Source: Acidobacteriota bacterium (lineage in GTDB: Bacteria; Acidobacteriota; Terriglobia; Terriglobales; Acidobacteriaceae). Taken from it: DNA of 64,000 nt. Of the stretch, positions 1 through 9,314 are shown in pieces. The first letter of the stretch is position 1. Each line of letters starts with the position of its first letter. A model generated the notes under the pieces. It was not told the DNA's origin. It ran no database searches and worked only from the letters and a program-made list of their open reading frames with translations. A program made the position numbers and the translations under genes. Location of the stretch: NCBI GenBank assembly GCA_021813745.1, contig JAKAJO010000025.1, positions 22,343 to 86,342 of the forward strand, read 5' to 3'.

Positions 1-684
1 AGGTCCGCAGCCGAGATGCTGCGAGAGACGCGCGCGCGGGATGGCTTTTTTCACTCCGCGGACGATCTGGCGCAGCGTGTGCCTTATCTGGCGCGTAAAG
101 AGCTGAATCGGCTGGCACAAATTGGGGCGCTCAATGGACTTGAAGGTATCCGGCACCGGCGTGATGCTCTTTGGCAGGTTGAACGGGCGGGCAAGCTGGA
201 GGGTCCGTTATTCCGACAGAACTGTACAGCTCTGCGCGAAACCTCAGGGGCGCTACCCTTGCAACAGATGAATATTGAAGAGCGCCTGATGGCAGACTAT
301 GCGGGAACGGGGCTGACGACAGGCAGGCACCCACTGTATTACCGACGCGCAGCTCTGCGTGAACAAAACGTTCTCTCCGCTGAAGAGTTGCGATCCTGCC
401 GCGACGGCGAACATGTCCGGATAGCTGGGTGTGTCATTGCGCGTCAGCGACCCGGAACTGCGAAGGGCTTCATCTTTATTTCCATGGAAGATGAAACGGG
501 CATTGCCAACGTGATTGTCACGCCCGCCCTCTATGAAAGAGACCGGCTGACCGTTTCACGCAGCCGGTTTCTTCTGGTGGAAGGGCCGCTCCAAAACCAG
601 GACAACGTCATCCACGTCAAAGCAACCCGTTTGACATCGCTCGCGTACAGCAACCTCGCGGTCACTTCGCATGATTTTCATTGA
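1..684 (+). CDS. dnaE2: Error-prone DNA polymerase DnaE2, C-terminal part (5' end outside window)
   Basis: This is the last 227 codons of a C-family polymerase alpha subunit; the frame is open to base 1, so the gene starts left of the window. Visible are the end of the helix-hairpin region (ARDGFFHSADDLAQR, LNRLAQIGALNGL) and the C-terminal OB-fold (VRIAGCVIARQRPGTAKG, then FISMEDETGIANVIV), the order typical of DnaE2/ImuC rather than DnaE1. In this family the protein makes mutagenic translesion DNA after damage with ImuA/ImuB, which would lie upstream. The stop is TGA at 682-684. Chromosomal location is usual but not proven. Confidence 0.88.
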   Translation, partial: RSAAEMLRETRARDGFFHSADDLAQRVPYLARKELNRLAQIGALNGLEGIRHRRDALWQVERAGKLEGPLFRQNCTALRETSGALPLQQMNIEERLMADYAGTGLTTGRHPLYYRRAALREQNVLSAEELRSCRDGEHVRIAGCVIARQRPGTAKGFIFISMEDETGIANVIVTPALYERDRLTVSRSRFLLVEGPLQNQDNVIHVKATRLTSLAYSNLAVTSHDFH

Positions 685-983
685 TTTCATGGGAGGAAGA
701 ACCGCTGGAAGCACGGTGTTGCGCACCGCAAGACCCGCCTTCCGCACGTCTCGTTCGTGGGGGATCCGAGGCGTCCTTCGGAAGCTATGACGTTGATGAG
801 TCAACGCACACGCTGACCCACCACGTGCAGGGTTCGAATACCGGCGATCAGATCGTTGGCAAGGATCTGCCTCGCAACTATCAACTCACAAGAGATGGCC
901 GCCTCATCATTCGCCCCGCTGAGTCAGATGAGCTTGGTCGGTCGTGTGGGCACGGTACTGATCCATCGCACCACCTGAAATAG
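681..983 (+). pseudogene. Remnant of a lipocalin-like domain protein (C-terminal part only)
   Basis: The 100-codon frame has no convincing start or ribosome binding site and overlaps the dnaE2 stop. From about residue 30 it reads FGSYDVDESTHTLTHHVQGS and then GKDLPRNYQLTRDGRLIIRP, which resembles the second half of the small lipocalin-like domain (the family with a Y-V-D..THH pattern). The N-terminal half of that fold is missing, so I read this as a truncated relic. The first 30 codons look like random sequence. The family match is from memory of the motif. Confidence 0.5.
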
Positions 984-1594
984 AGCAAAGGCGATGTCTT
1001 TGGCAAATCTTCCCCATTCCGCGCTGACGCCTGAGGATATCCGGGTGGCATCGTCAGCATGGGAAATGACGCTCACAGCCCGTTGGCGGCGTTGAGAGAT
1101 GCGTCTTTCGGTGGCGCAGCGATCTTGCCCTGGATGGCATAGCCCATCGCGGCGCGGTGCCGAGGGGTTGAGCCAGCCTGGCGCTGAGCGCCAAAAGCAC
1201 TGCTGCGATGCAGGTAGCGAGCGAGACGGCCAGCACCCGCTCAGGTCCGGCGCACCGTTCGCATGAATGGCTGGATCGTGGACTTGCCGCCTTGACGGGA
1301 GACGGCCGCCGAAGAGTGTCGTATCGTTTGTCGATTCGTACAATCGAGCGACTGTCCATTTCACAGCAGTTCCGGAGAAGGCTTGCCGATTTGCGGGACA
1401 TCATTGAAATTCGGCGCTGATTTCAGCGCACCTTTGCGAAGCTCCAACAACTCACTCATGTAGTTCGATGGAAGCCCCATCTCGCCTTTCGCTGAGGCTG
1501 GTGAGCGAGCCCGCGAAATCAAAATGACTCGGTGTGATGAAAGTCACTGATTGCGGACGCACCTACATGGCAAATTGGCCAACAGGGCAATGGA
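984..1594. other. Intergenic stretch without a supportable gene
   Basis: No frame here has both a ribosome binding site and a recognisable family. One minus-strand frame around 1,150-1,250 encodes an Ala/Leu-rich segment like a signal peptide or membrane helix (LAVSLATCIAAVLLALSA) but runs into low-quality sequence on both sides, so at most it is a gene relic. A perfect TTGGCCAA palindrome at 1,575-1,582 lies just before the ArsR start and could be an operator. Confidence 0.5.
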
Positions 1595-1600
1595 GTGGCA

Positions 1601-1894
1601 ATGGATAAGCGACAAACGTTTGCGAAACAGGCAAGGATGCTGAAGGCTCTTGCTCACGAGTCACGGCTACTGATTGTAGACCGGCTTAGCCGTGGCGAGA
1701 GTTCGGTTGGAGAGCTCCGAGAGCTCGTTGGCGGCGACCTGTCGACTGTCTCGAAGCACTTAGCATTATTGCGCGCACATGGAATCGTCGAAGATCGTCG
1801 TGAGGGAACCTCCGTGTACTATCGGCTGGTCACCCCCTGCGTATGTAACTTCTTCACCTGCGCGACGCAGGTTCTGAAGGAACGTTCGAGGTGA
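1601..1894 (+). CDS. ArsR-family repressor with C-terminal cysteine cluster
   Basis: A 97-residue winged-helix protein. Helices typical of ArsR/SmtB (MLKALAHESRLLIVDRL) are followed by the recognition helix (GGDLSTVSKHLALLR) and wing (REGTSVYYRL). The C-terminus carries three cysteines in PCVCNFFTCA (about C80, C82, C87), suggesting control by a thiophilic metal(loid) or a thiol switch. ATG 1,601 is preferred over GTG 1,595 because GGAG at 1,592-1,595 lies five bases before it. It is the first gene of an efflux operon (TolC, HlyD, ABC) and presumably represses it. The inducer is unknown. Confidence 0.85.
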   Translation: MDKRQTFAKQARMLKALAHESRLLIVDRLSRGESSVGELRELVGGDLSTVSKHLALLRAHGIVEDRREGTSVYYRLVTPCVCNFFTCATQVLKERSR

Positions 1895-1897
1895 GCA

Positions 1898-2026
1898 ATG
1901 AAGAGCCTGATTCTCGGTCCAAGTTGCACGGTGTTAGAAGCTGTGAAGATCGTGCGGCTCGCTTTGGCAACGAAAGTTATTGGAGATGGAGAGCCGATTT
2001 TCGAGGCGCTGCAAAACGCCAGGTGA
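1898..2026 (+). CDS. Possible 42-residue protein between ArsR and TolC
   Basis: The ATG lies four bases after the ArsR stop, with AGGTGAG just upstream, and the frame runs 42 codons to TGA 2,024-2,026. The start (MKSLILGPSCTVLEAVK) faintly resembles the small thioredoxin-fold 'redox-active disulfide' proteins that often follow ArsR genes of this type. The second cysteine of the CxxC is absent and the protein is half the usual length. It may be a decayed remnant or a translated leader. The longer in-frame extension of TolC that covers this stretch has a weaker start. Confidence 0.3.
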   Translation: MKSLILGPSCTVLEAVKIVRLALATKVIGDGEPIFEALQNAR

Positions 2027-2076
2027 GGGCAACTCACCATTCGGCGAAAAGCTGGCGATGCAGTCAGGTGAATGCA

Positions 2077-3480
2077 ATGAGAGTATTCCCGATAAGAAGA
2101 TACTTTGATCTCCCTCCAGGAGGGAGAAGAACCTCCCTGTTCAGGTGCTTGACCTGGGCGTTCTCATCGGCTCTGTTGGCGATCCTGTGGGGCGCGACGC
2201 AGGCCGCAGCACAGACAACCGTGGAGGATCTGGCAACTGCCTATCAGCAGGCGGCAGGCACCTCTCCGATCATTGCGCAAGCTCGCGCACAGCTGGATGC
2301 GGAGCTGGCTGGTAAACCTCTGGCGCGTTCGACGTTGCTTCCTCATGTCAATGCCTTTACCAGCGGGGGCATGTACACGGGACGCGTAACCGGCTTCGGC
2401 GCTCAAACCATTTCCACCGGTTATCATTCCGATGTCTTCAGCGCCAGTCTCACGGAGTCTCTGTTCGATGGTCAGAGCCTCGTTGCCCTGAAGCAGGCGG
2501 ACAGCAGGATTCAGGCCAGTGAGGCAGCCCTCGCCTATGCGCAGCAAGTCGTTGCGCTGGAGGTCACACAGGCTTATTTCGGTGTGCTCCAGGCGGAGGC
2601 TAGCGAGCGAGTCGCGCAGCAGCAGGTCGATCTGCTCAAGAGCATTTATGACCAGACGAATACCAGCCTGAAAGTTGGGACCGGCGACATCATCACCGTC
2701 CAGGAGGCCCAGGCGCAACTCGACGCCGCAAATGCGGATTTGATAGCAGCAAAGAATGCTGTTGCGGTGGCCAGGAATCAGTTGGCACGTCTCACACACA
2801 ATCCGATCGGGACTCTGCGGGACGTCACGACTCTTGAAGCAATGGGTCCCCAGCCGGATACGGCGGATGCCTGGGTTGCCGCCGCAGTCAAGAACCAGCC
2901 TCTCTTGCAGCAAGCAAGGGCAACACTTCATGTTTCCGAACAGCAGGTTCAGTACGCGCAGCGAGCACGATGGCCCACCCTGACCTTAAGCGGGGTCGGG
3001 CAACATGCGGCAGGTACATTGATACCGCCCGTCGCCATCGACCAGGTGGGTGCATCGCTGAACCTTTCCGTTCCGATTTTCGAAGGCGGACACACACGCG
3101 CAAGTATTCACCAGGCACAGGCACTGGCGCGAGCCAGCCGGGAGAATGTGGCGAATACGCAGGACCAGATCACGGTCGATACGCAGACGGCATTCCTCGA
3201 TCTTGAAAACAGCGTTGCCCAGTATCACGCAGCTCAGCAATCCATCACTTCTGCGGAGATCTCGCTCGCGGGCACGCGCAAGGGCTACGAGATTGGGAGC
3301 CGGTCGATCATCGATCTGCTGACTGCGACAACAAACTATGCGGCGGCGCAGCGCAACTACTATCTGGCTCTTTATACGCAACTGGTGGCCAGAACCCAGC
3401 TCAAGGCGGCAGCGGGGGTATTGACGCCTCTGGATATTGAACACATCAACTCTCTTCTCGATGGCAGCACCTCGAATTGA
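2077..3480 (+). CDS. TolC-family outer-membrane efflux channel
   Basis: 467 residues with two outer-membrane efflux protein repeats of long amphipathic, Ala/Gln-rich helices (TSPIIAQARAQLDAELAG; ENSVAQYHAAQQSITSAE). ATG 2,077 is chosen because AGGTGA at 2,066-2,071 is well spaced and the first 45 residues then form a signal peptide (a basic, Arg-rich start, a hydrophobic LLAILWGATQAA core and an AQA cleavage site). The frame is open back to 1,891 but that extension is not protein-like. It would supply the outer-membrane exit for the HlyD/ABC exporter encoded directly downstream in the same operon. Confidence 0.9.
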   Translation: MRVFPIRRYFDLPPGGRRTSLFRCLTWAFSSALLAILWGATQAAAQTTVEDLATAYQQAAGTSPIIAQARAQLDAELAGKPLARSTLLPHVNAFTSGGMYTGRVTGFGAQTISTGYHSDVFSASLTESLFDGQSLVALKQADSRIQASEAALAYAQQVVALEVTQAYFGVLQAEASERVAQQQVDLLKSIYDQTNTSLKVGTGDIITVQEAQAQLDAANADLIAAKNAVAVARNQLARLTHNPIGTLRDVTTLEAMGPQPDTADAWVAAAVKNQPLLQQARATLHVSEQQVQYAQRARWPTLTLSGVGQHAAGTLIPPVAIDQVGASLNLSVPIFEGGHTRASIHQAQALARASRENVANTQDQITVDTQTAFLDLENSVAQYHAAQQSITSAEISLAGTRKGYEIGSRSIIDLLTATTNYAAAQRNYYLALYTQLVARTQLKAAAGVLTPLDIEHINSLLDGSTSN

Positions 3481-3507
3481 GCAGGAACACGAGTTGAAGG
3501 AGTCCTT

Positions 3508-4590
3508 ATGATTTCTGTCAAAAAGCGCATTTCGATCGTGGCACTGGTCATTCTTGTTGCGGTGGGCTTCTTCTTCTGGCGCAGGCTTCACCAGAAGGAC
3601 ACGGTGAGCGACAACGTCACAATCTATGGCAATGTCGACATTCGCCAGGTACAGATCGCCTTTAATGATAACGAGCGAATTGACAAGCTCCTGGTGGACG
3701 AAGGCAGCGCGGTGCACGAGGGGCAGCTGATTGGCCAGTTGGTTCAGCAGCGCTTTTCCGACGCCGTGGCGCAGGATCAGGCGCTTGCGGCAGCGCAGCA
3801 GCAGGTTGTGGCGAGGCTGCATGCGGGGAGCCGTCCCGAAGAGATTGCTCAGGCACGTGCCGATGTTCAGGCGGCAGAGGCCAACGTTGCCGCCGCACAG
3901 GCCAACGTGAAAAATGCAGAATTGCTTTTTCGCCGCCAGCAAACCCTGGCGAAGCAGCAGTACGTTTCGTTACAGATTCGGGATGATGCAGAGCGCTCTT
4001 ACTTGGCCCAGAAGGCTGACCTGGCCGCCACCGAGCAGATTCTTGCCGCCAAACAGCAAGCCCTTCAACTGGCTGTAATCGGGCCCCGCAAGGAAGACAT
4101 CGCCGCAGCGGAGGCGACTCTTAAGGCGGACCAGGCGGCACTGGCTTTGGCACAAAAGCAGTTGGCCGATACCCAGCTTTATGCTCCTGCCTCAGGCGTC
4201 ATCCAGAACAGAATTCTGGAGCCCGGAGACATGGCGACCCCGCAGACACCGGTTTTCACTCTCGCCCTCGACAATCCGCTCTGGGTACGTGCCTACCTGC
4301 CGGAAACGCAGATGGGCAAAATCGCCCTGGGCATGCGCGCATCCATTGAAGTGGACAGCTTTCCCGGGCAACGCTTCGCGGGCTGGGTGGGATTCATCTC
4401 ACCCGTGTCGGAGTTCACGCCTAAGAATGTAGAAACCACGGAACTGCGCTCGCAGCTTGTCTATCGGGTGCGCATATATGCCTGCAATCCTGATCATCGT
4501 CTGCGCCTGGGCATGCCGGCGACGGTCATCATTCCTCTCAGCAACAATCCCGCTCGCGGAGTCGAAGCCCATCCCTGTGAGGAAAGATGA
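3508..4590 (+). CDS. HlyD/YbhG-type membrane fusion protein
   Basis: 360 residues: an N-terminal membrane anchor (residues 7-25, IVALVILVAVGFFFW), a biotinyl-lipoyl-like barrel (DNVTIYGNVDIRQVQIAF), a long alpha-helical hairpin rich in Ala/Gln (about residues 85-225), then the second half-motif YAPASGVIQNRILEPGD and a beta-barrel domain. This is the usual layout of periplasmic adaptors that link an inner-membrane ABC transporter to TolC. GAAGGAGT precedes the ATG. The TGA overlaps GATGAG, from which the ABC gene starts two bases later, so translation is probably coupled. Confidence 0.92.
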   Translation: MISVKKRISIVALVILVAVGFFFWRRLHQKDTVSDNVTIYGNVDIRQVQIAFNDNERIDKLLVDEGSAVHEGQLIGQLVQQRFSDAVAQDQALAAAQQQVVARLHAGSRPEEIAQARADVQAAEANVAAAQANVKNAELLFRRQQTLAKQQYVSLQIRDDAERSYLAQKADLAATEQILAAKQQALQLAVIGPRKEDIAAAEATLKADQAALALAQKQLADTQLYAPASGVIQNRILEPGDMATPQTPVFTLALDNPLWVRAYLPETQMGKIALGMRASIEVDSFPGQRFAGWVGFISPVSEFTPKNVETTELRSQLVYRVRIYACNPDHRLRLGMPATVIIPLSNNPARGVEAHPCEER

Positions 4591-4591
4591 G

Positions 4592-6325
4592 ATGGGCGTG
4601 ATCGTCGTCAACAATCTCAGCAAATCCTTTGGTAAGGGAACAAGCCGCAAGAATGCGCTGAAGAACGTTTCCTTCGAGATCGCCGAAGGCAACATGGCCG
4701 CGCTCATCGGGCCGGACGGAGCGGGCAAGACCACGCTTCTTCGTCTTCTTGCTGGCATCCTTCAGCCGGATGCCGGGACGCTTCAAGTACTCGGTCATGC
4801 GCTGCCCGACGACTCCCTGCAACTCCAAGCCAGGATCGGCTATATGCCGCAGCGCTTTGGCCTGTATGAAAACCTTACGGTCGAAGAAAACCTGACGCTC
4901 TTCGCCGATCTGCACAACCTCTCGGAAGACGGTCGCAAGGCGCGCTTCGATGAACTGTTGACCATGACGGCGCTCGGCCCCTTTCGCACGCGCCGGGCCG
5001 GACAACTTTCCGGCGGAATGAAGCAGAAGCTGGGACTGGCATGCACCTTGATTCATCCTCCGAAGTTACTGCTTCTCGATGAGGCCAGCGTCGGAGTGGA
5101 CCCAATTTCGCGCAGGGAATTGTGGAGCATCATTCAGCACCAAGTGATCCATGAAAAGGTGACAGTCCTTTTAAGCACGGCCTATATGGACGAAGCCGAG
5201 CGATGCGACCATGTTCTTCTTCTGCACGAAGGAGAGATTCTCGCGCAAGGAAGCCCTTCGGACCTCATTGCGCCTATGCAAGGTCATTCCTTCCTTCTCA
5301 AAGACGCTGCGCTGGCGCCACGCGCGCTTCAGTCTCAGATCGCCCGTCTGCAGGACGTGGTAGATTCGGTGATCCAAGGGGATGGACTGCGCATAGTGAT
5401 GAAGAGCGCGGAAGCGCCGACTTTGCCGGCACGCCTGGTCGCCCAGGGGCTGTCGAAACCTGTCCCGGCTCGACTGGAAGATGCATTTGTCAGTCTGCTT
5501 TTTAACCGCAATCCGCATCATTCCACTCCTCTGCCCAAGACAACTGAGACAGCCGCCAATGACATTCCGGTGGTTGAGGTGAAGAGCCTTTACCGCTATT
5601 TTGGCTCCTTTGCCGCAGTGAAGGACGTCAGCTTCTCAGTGCACAAAGGAGAGATTTTCGGACTGCTTGGAGCGAACGGCGCCGGAAAGTCCACAACCTT
5701 CCGTATGTTGTGCGGATTGATGCCGGCTTCTTCAGGGACCTTGCGAGTCGCCGGCGCCGACCTGCGCACCGGGGCAGCATCGGCCCGAGCACGCATCGGT
5801 TATGTCTCGCAGAAGTTCTCTCTCTACGGCGCTCTGAGTGTCCTGCAGAATCTTTCTTTCTTTGCCACTGTCTATGGTCTTCAGAGCCGGCGCAAGCAAG
5901 ACCGCATTGCATGGGCTCTCGAAGAACTTGAACTCAAGAACTACATTGCCACAAATGCCGCCGATCTGCCCCTGGGATACAAGCAGCGCCTAGCCCTGGC
6001 CTGCGCCTTGATGCACGAGCCGAGCATCCTTTTTCTCGATGAGCCAACTTCGGGGGTCGATCCGCTGGCGCGGCGGGAGTTCTGGGCACGTGTGAACGCG
6101 CTTGCGCAAGGCGGAACCACATGCCTGGTGACGACCCACTTTATGGAAGAAGCAGAGTACTGCGACCGCCTGGTCTTGATGTCATTGGGAGAGGTTCTGG
6201 CGGAGGGCACTCCCACGGAAATTAAGAGCAGGGTACGGCGTGCGGATCAGCCCAACCCAAGCATGGAAGACGCCTTCATCTCCCTCATTGAAGAACACGA
6301 GCGCGTCAGCCGGAGGGCATCATGA
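4592..6325 (+). CDS. Tandem-NBD ABC transporter ATPase (YbhF type)
   Basis: 577 residues with two nucleotide-binding domains. NBD1 has Walker A GPDGAGKTT (about 40-48), signature LSGGMKQKL and Walker B LLLLDEASVGVDP. NBD2 has Walker A GANGAGKST (about 360-368), a degenerate signature LPLGYKQRL and Walker B ILFLDEPTSGVDP. ATG 4,592 is selected because GAGGAAAG precedes it and the conserved MGVIVVNNLSKSF start follows; the open frame extends upstream only as noise. It powers export with the two permeases downstream, and its stop overlaps the first permease start by four bases. Confidence 0.93.
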   Translation: MGVIVVNNLSKSFGKGTSRKNALKNVSFEIAEGNMAALIGPDGAGKTTLLRLLAGILQPDAGTLQVLGHALPDDSLQLQARIGYMPQRFGLYENLTVEENLTLFADLHNLSEDGRKARFDELLTMTALGPFRTRRAGQLSGGMKQKLGLACTLIHPPKLLLLDEASVGVDPISRRELWSIIQHQVIHEKVTVLLSTAYMDEAERCDHVLLLHEGEILAQGSPSDLIAPMQGHSFLLKDAALAPRALQSQIARLQDVVDSVIQGDGLRIVMKSAEAPTLPARLVAQGLSKPVPARLEDAFVSLLFNRNPHHSTPLPKTTETAANDIPVVEVKSLYRYFGSFAAVKDVSFSVHKGEIFGLLGANGAGKSTTFRMLCGLMPASSGTLRVAGADLRTGAASARARIGYVSQKFSLYGALSVLQNLSFFATVYGLQSRRKQDRIAWALEELELKNYIATNAADLPLGYKQRLALACALMHEPSILFLDEPTSGVDPLARREFWARVNALAQGGTTCLVTTHFMEEAEYCDRLVLMSLGEVLAEGTPTEIKSRVRRADQPNPSMEDAFISLIEEHERVSRRAS

Positions 6326-7437
6326 ACCGGATGCGCGTTAAAGGCCTTATGCGCAAGGAGGTCTATGAGATCGTTCGCGATCCTTCCAGCATCGCTATTG
6401 CCTTTGTCCTGCCCCTGGTTCTCCTGTTGATCTTTGGATATGGTGTTTCACTCGATGCGCGAAGCGTTCCTGTTGCCGAGGTGGTCGAACAGCCGACATA
6501 TCTGACAGCCTCCTTTCTCAGTGAACTCGATCATTCACCCTGGTTTCATCCGGCGCGCTACCCCGATCAGGCATCCGCCGAGCAGGCCATGATGCAGGGC
6601 CGCGTTCAGGCAATCCTCTGGCTGCGTAGTGACTTCTCACGGCGATCTCTGAGCTCCGGGGAGACTCCGATACACCTCACCATCAATGGCGTCGATGCCA
6701 ATCAGGCGCGCATCATTCAGAACTACGTGAATGGAACTTGGCAAACCTGGCTGCAACAGCAGGCGACACTTCAGGGGCAGCCGCTCGCCGTTCCCGTCGT
6801 CGCGGATGTGCGTATATGGTTCAATCCAGCACTCACCAGCCGCGACTATCTGATTCCGGGACTCATTGCCATCATCATGACGCTCATTGGAGCTCTCTTG
6901 ACTGCGCTGGTTGTGGCGCGTGAATGGGAGCGAGGCACCATGGAAGGCATCATGGTCACTCCAGTAGCAAAAACCGAAATCCTGCTGGGCAAACTGGTCC
7001 CCTATTTCGTGATGGGAATGGGCGGAATGATGTTGTCGACTGCGATGGCGGTCTTCCTGTTTCATGTTCCGCTGCGTGGTTCTCTGACGGTTCTCATTGG
7101 ATCCGCTGCGCTCTTTTTGCTTACCGCCCTGGGGATGGGACTGGCGATCTCCGTGCTGGCGCGAAGCCAGTTTGTGGCTGCGATGGTTGCGATCGTCACT
7201 ACGTTCCTTCCAGCCTTCATACTCTCTGGATTTCTCTTCGATATCCGCTCCATGCCGCAGGCGATTCAGGTTCTCACGCACATTGTCGCTGCGCGTTACT
7301 TTGTGGCTACGCTGCAAAGCTCGTTTCTTGCCGGGGATCTCTGGTCTGTGATTGTGCCCAACCTACTGGGGCTTGCAGTCCTCTGCATTGTCTTTCTTGG
7401 CTTATCTGTGCTTCGGTTTCGCAAGAGGTTGGATTGA
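6322..7437 (+). CDS. ABC-2 type permease (YbhS type)
   Basis: 371 residues with the ABC-2 membrane layout: one N-terminal helix (IAIAFVLPLVLLLIFGYGVSL), a large extracytoplasmic domain (about residues 45-170) and five helices, including the conserved R.WERGTMEGIMVTP loop after the second helix. Start ATGA overlaps the ATPase stop, and its own TGA overlaps the next ATG, so the three transporter genes are translationally coupled. It probably forms a heterodimer with the next gene product to make the export pore. Confidence 0.92.
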   Translation: MNRMRVKGLMRKEVYEIVRDPSSIAIAFVLPLVLLLIFGYGVSLDARSVPVAEVVEQPTYLTASFLSELDHSPWFHPARYPDQASAEQAMMQGRVQAILWLRSDFSRRSLSSGETPIHLTINGVDANQARIIQNYVNGTWQTWLQQQATLQGQPLAVPVVADVRIWFNPALTSRDYLIPGLIAIIMTLIGALLTALVVAREWERGTMEGIMVTPVAKTEILLGKLVPYFVMGMGGMMLSTAMAVFLFHVPLRGSLTVLIGSAALFLLTALGMGLAISVLARSQFVAAMVAIVTTFLPAFILSGFLFDIRSMPQAIQVLTHIVAARYFVATLQSSFLAGDLWSVIVPNLLGLAVLCIVFLGLSVLRFRKRLD

Positions 7438-8555
7438 TGCGAACGAGAATTCTGCGCGTCTTTGCACTTGTTGTGAAGGAACTTCTGGCCTTGCTGCGCG
7501 ACCCCGCCAGTCGCGCCGTTCTGATCGGTCCGCCGATCATTCAGCTCATCGTGTTTGGCTATGCGGCCACCTTCGAACTGAAGCACGTTCCGTTTGTCGT
7601 GTACAACCAGGACCAGGGACAGCTATCAAGAGAGCTTGTCGCGCGCTTCGCCGGCGCGCCAAGTTTCGATCTTGTGCAATTCGTCTATGACCAGAGCGCG
7701 GTAAAGAAGGCAATCAATAACAAGTCGGCATTGATGGCTATGGATATCGGGCCGAACTTTACTTCAGACCTGGAGCGTGGGCAACCGGCACACGTCCAGA
7801 TTGTTCTGGATGGGAGAGACTCCAACACCGCTGCCATTGCCATGGGATACGTCCAATCCATCGTGACCCATTTCAATGAGTCACAAGTTCTGCAGCACGG
7901 AACGAAGCCTCCGCCCACGGTGCTTCTGGATCGAGCCTTGTTCAATCCAAATCTTGATTCGCGGTGGTTCATCGTCCCTGGCATCTGTGGAATTCTCACG
8001 CTTTTGGTGAGTATGCTCACCACGGGCCTCTCTGTTGCACGCGAACGCGAAATGGGAACCTTCGATCAGCTCCTCGTCACTCCGATGCCTCCGACAGAGA
8101 TTCTGCTAGGAAAGGCCTTGCCGGGCTTTCTGGTTGGCACAGCAGAAGGAACACTGATTGTTTTGATGGCGATCTTCTGGTTCCATGTTCCCTTCACAGG
8201 AAGCCTAATTGGCCTTTACATTGGCCTGCTCTGCTTTCTCTTCGCGGCGGTTGGCATTGGATTGATGATTTCGTCCCTAGCCGTCACGCAACAGCAAGGG
8301 CTGCTGGGTGTCTTTCTCTTCATGGTGCCGGCAATCGTCCTCTCCGGGTTCGCAACCCCAATCGCGAATATGCCTCAGGCCGTGCAGTACATTACGCTGC
8401 TCGATCCATTGCGCTACTTTCTAATCGTCCTGCGGGGCAGCTTCCTGGAGGGTGGTGGCATCGCCTTGTTTTGGCCGCAATATTGGCCACTACTCATGAT
8501 TGGGCTGATCTGCATGGTCGCGGCCGGCAATCTCTTCCGAAAACGCCTCGCTTAA
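7437..8555 (+). CDS. ABC-2 type permease (YbhR type)
   Basis: 372 residues beginning MRTRILRVFALVVKELLALL at the ATG that overlaps the previous TGA. The architecture matches the preceding permease: N-terminal helix (IIQLIVFGYAATF), an external domain, then helices and the diagnostic REREMGTFDQLLVTP loop. The open frame extends upstream to 6,924 across the previous gene, but that part is out-of-frame shadow. It is the last gene of the ArsR-TolC-HlyD-ABC operon. The substrate cannot be read from sequence; cationic drugs are the usual guess for the family. Confidence 0.92.
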   Translation: MRTRILRVFALVVKELLALLRDPASRAVLIGPPIIQLIVFGYAATFELKHVPFVVYNQDQGQLSRELVARFAGAPSFDLVQFVYDQSAVKKAINNKSALMAMDIGPNFTSDLERGQPAHVQIVLDGRDSNTAAIAMGYVQSIVTHFNESQVLQHGTKPPPTVLLDRALFNPNLDSRWFIVPGICGILTLLVSMLTTGLSVAREREMGTFDQLLVTPMPPTEILLGKALPGFLVGTAEGTLIVLMAIFWFHVPFTGSLIGLYIGLLCFLFAAVGIGLMISSLAVTQQQGLLGVFLFMVPAIVLSGFATPIANMPQAVQYITLLDPLRYFLIVLRGSFLEGGGIALFWPQYWPLLMIGLICMVAAGNLFRKRLA

Positions 8556-8914
8556 TCGCCGCGATGCGCCTCTCAGTGCGCGTCACTTAGCGCACGTGGC
8601 ACTGACTGCCTGGAGGCTCTCTTGCGAATCTACTCAGGCTGAATCTGCAATAGCGGCTCTGTGAAGTATCATCACTGGAACTGAAAGGCCACATAGACGA
8701 ATGTCATCACTTCAGGGACCTCGTCCAGCAAGCCGATAGCTACTGCGCAAGCTGCTTCTAAATTGGTTCCATAGAGCGCAGCTGCCACGGTCATCGTTAC
8801 CTCACAACTGTTCGATGCGGCGGTGAATGACATTGATGAGCCCCGTCCTCTTAAAGCTTTGCTACACGTGAGTCTTCGGCCAGAACCGAGCCTGCAAAGG
8901 CGGAAGATTGGCTG
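8556..8914. other. Intergenic stretch after the efflux operon
   Basis: Nothing I can support as a gene. All frames are broken and no convincing terminator hairpin with a T-run was seen directly after the permease stop. The right end abuts the degraded IS3-type transposase and may include its left flank. Confidence 0.4.
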
Positions 8915-9302
8915 ATGAAGAAGGAGCGCTGTTCCGTTGCACAGATTGTGGTGTTCTGAAGGGGGCAGAAGTGGGAGTGCTTGTCACGGACGTGATCGCA
9001 AAGTCGGGGATCAGCGAACAAACGTTCTACCGCTGGAAGAAGCAGTATGTCGGCCCGGAATCGGACCAGGTCTGGGAGATGAAACAGCTGCAGGACGAGA
9101 ACGGCCGCCTGAAGCAGTTCGGGCCGACTTAGCCTGGATAAGACGATACTCCAGGATTTGCTCCATAAAAGTGGTAAAGCCGCCTCGGCGCCAGGCACTG
9201 GTCCAGTACCTATGTGACCAGTACCACGTCAGCGAATAGCATGCCTGTAGAGCACTACGAACTGATTGCGTTCCGCATCGCCACAATGGACAAAGACTAT
9301 AA
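8915..9302 (+). pseudogene. Degraded IS3-family transposase (OrfA plus start of OrfB)
   Basis: Reading across at least two frameshifts and several stops recovers an IS3/IS407-like OrfA: MKKERCSVAQIVVF at 8,915, then (new frame) GVLVTDVIAKSGISEQTFYR with WKKQYVG, then LQDENGRLKQ, then SLDKTILQDLLHKSGK, then the OrfA/OrfB joint KPPRRQALVQYLCDQYHVSE and HACRALR. The helix-turn-helix GISEQTFYRWK is diagnostic. The DDE catalytic domain is absent, so the element is dead. No terminal inverted repeats were identified. Confidence 0.75.
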
Positions 9303-9314
9303 CGACTGATAGTA

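Noticed and set aside
681..983. A complete small protein gene
   Set aside because: Only the second half of a lipocalin-like fold is encoded and there is no start signal.
2164..2931. 255-codon minus-strand open frame
   Set aside because: Antisense to the clear TolC-family gene; Arg/Leu/Cys-rich with no recognisable domain or ribosome site.
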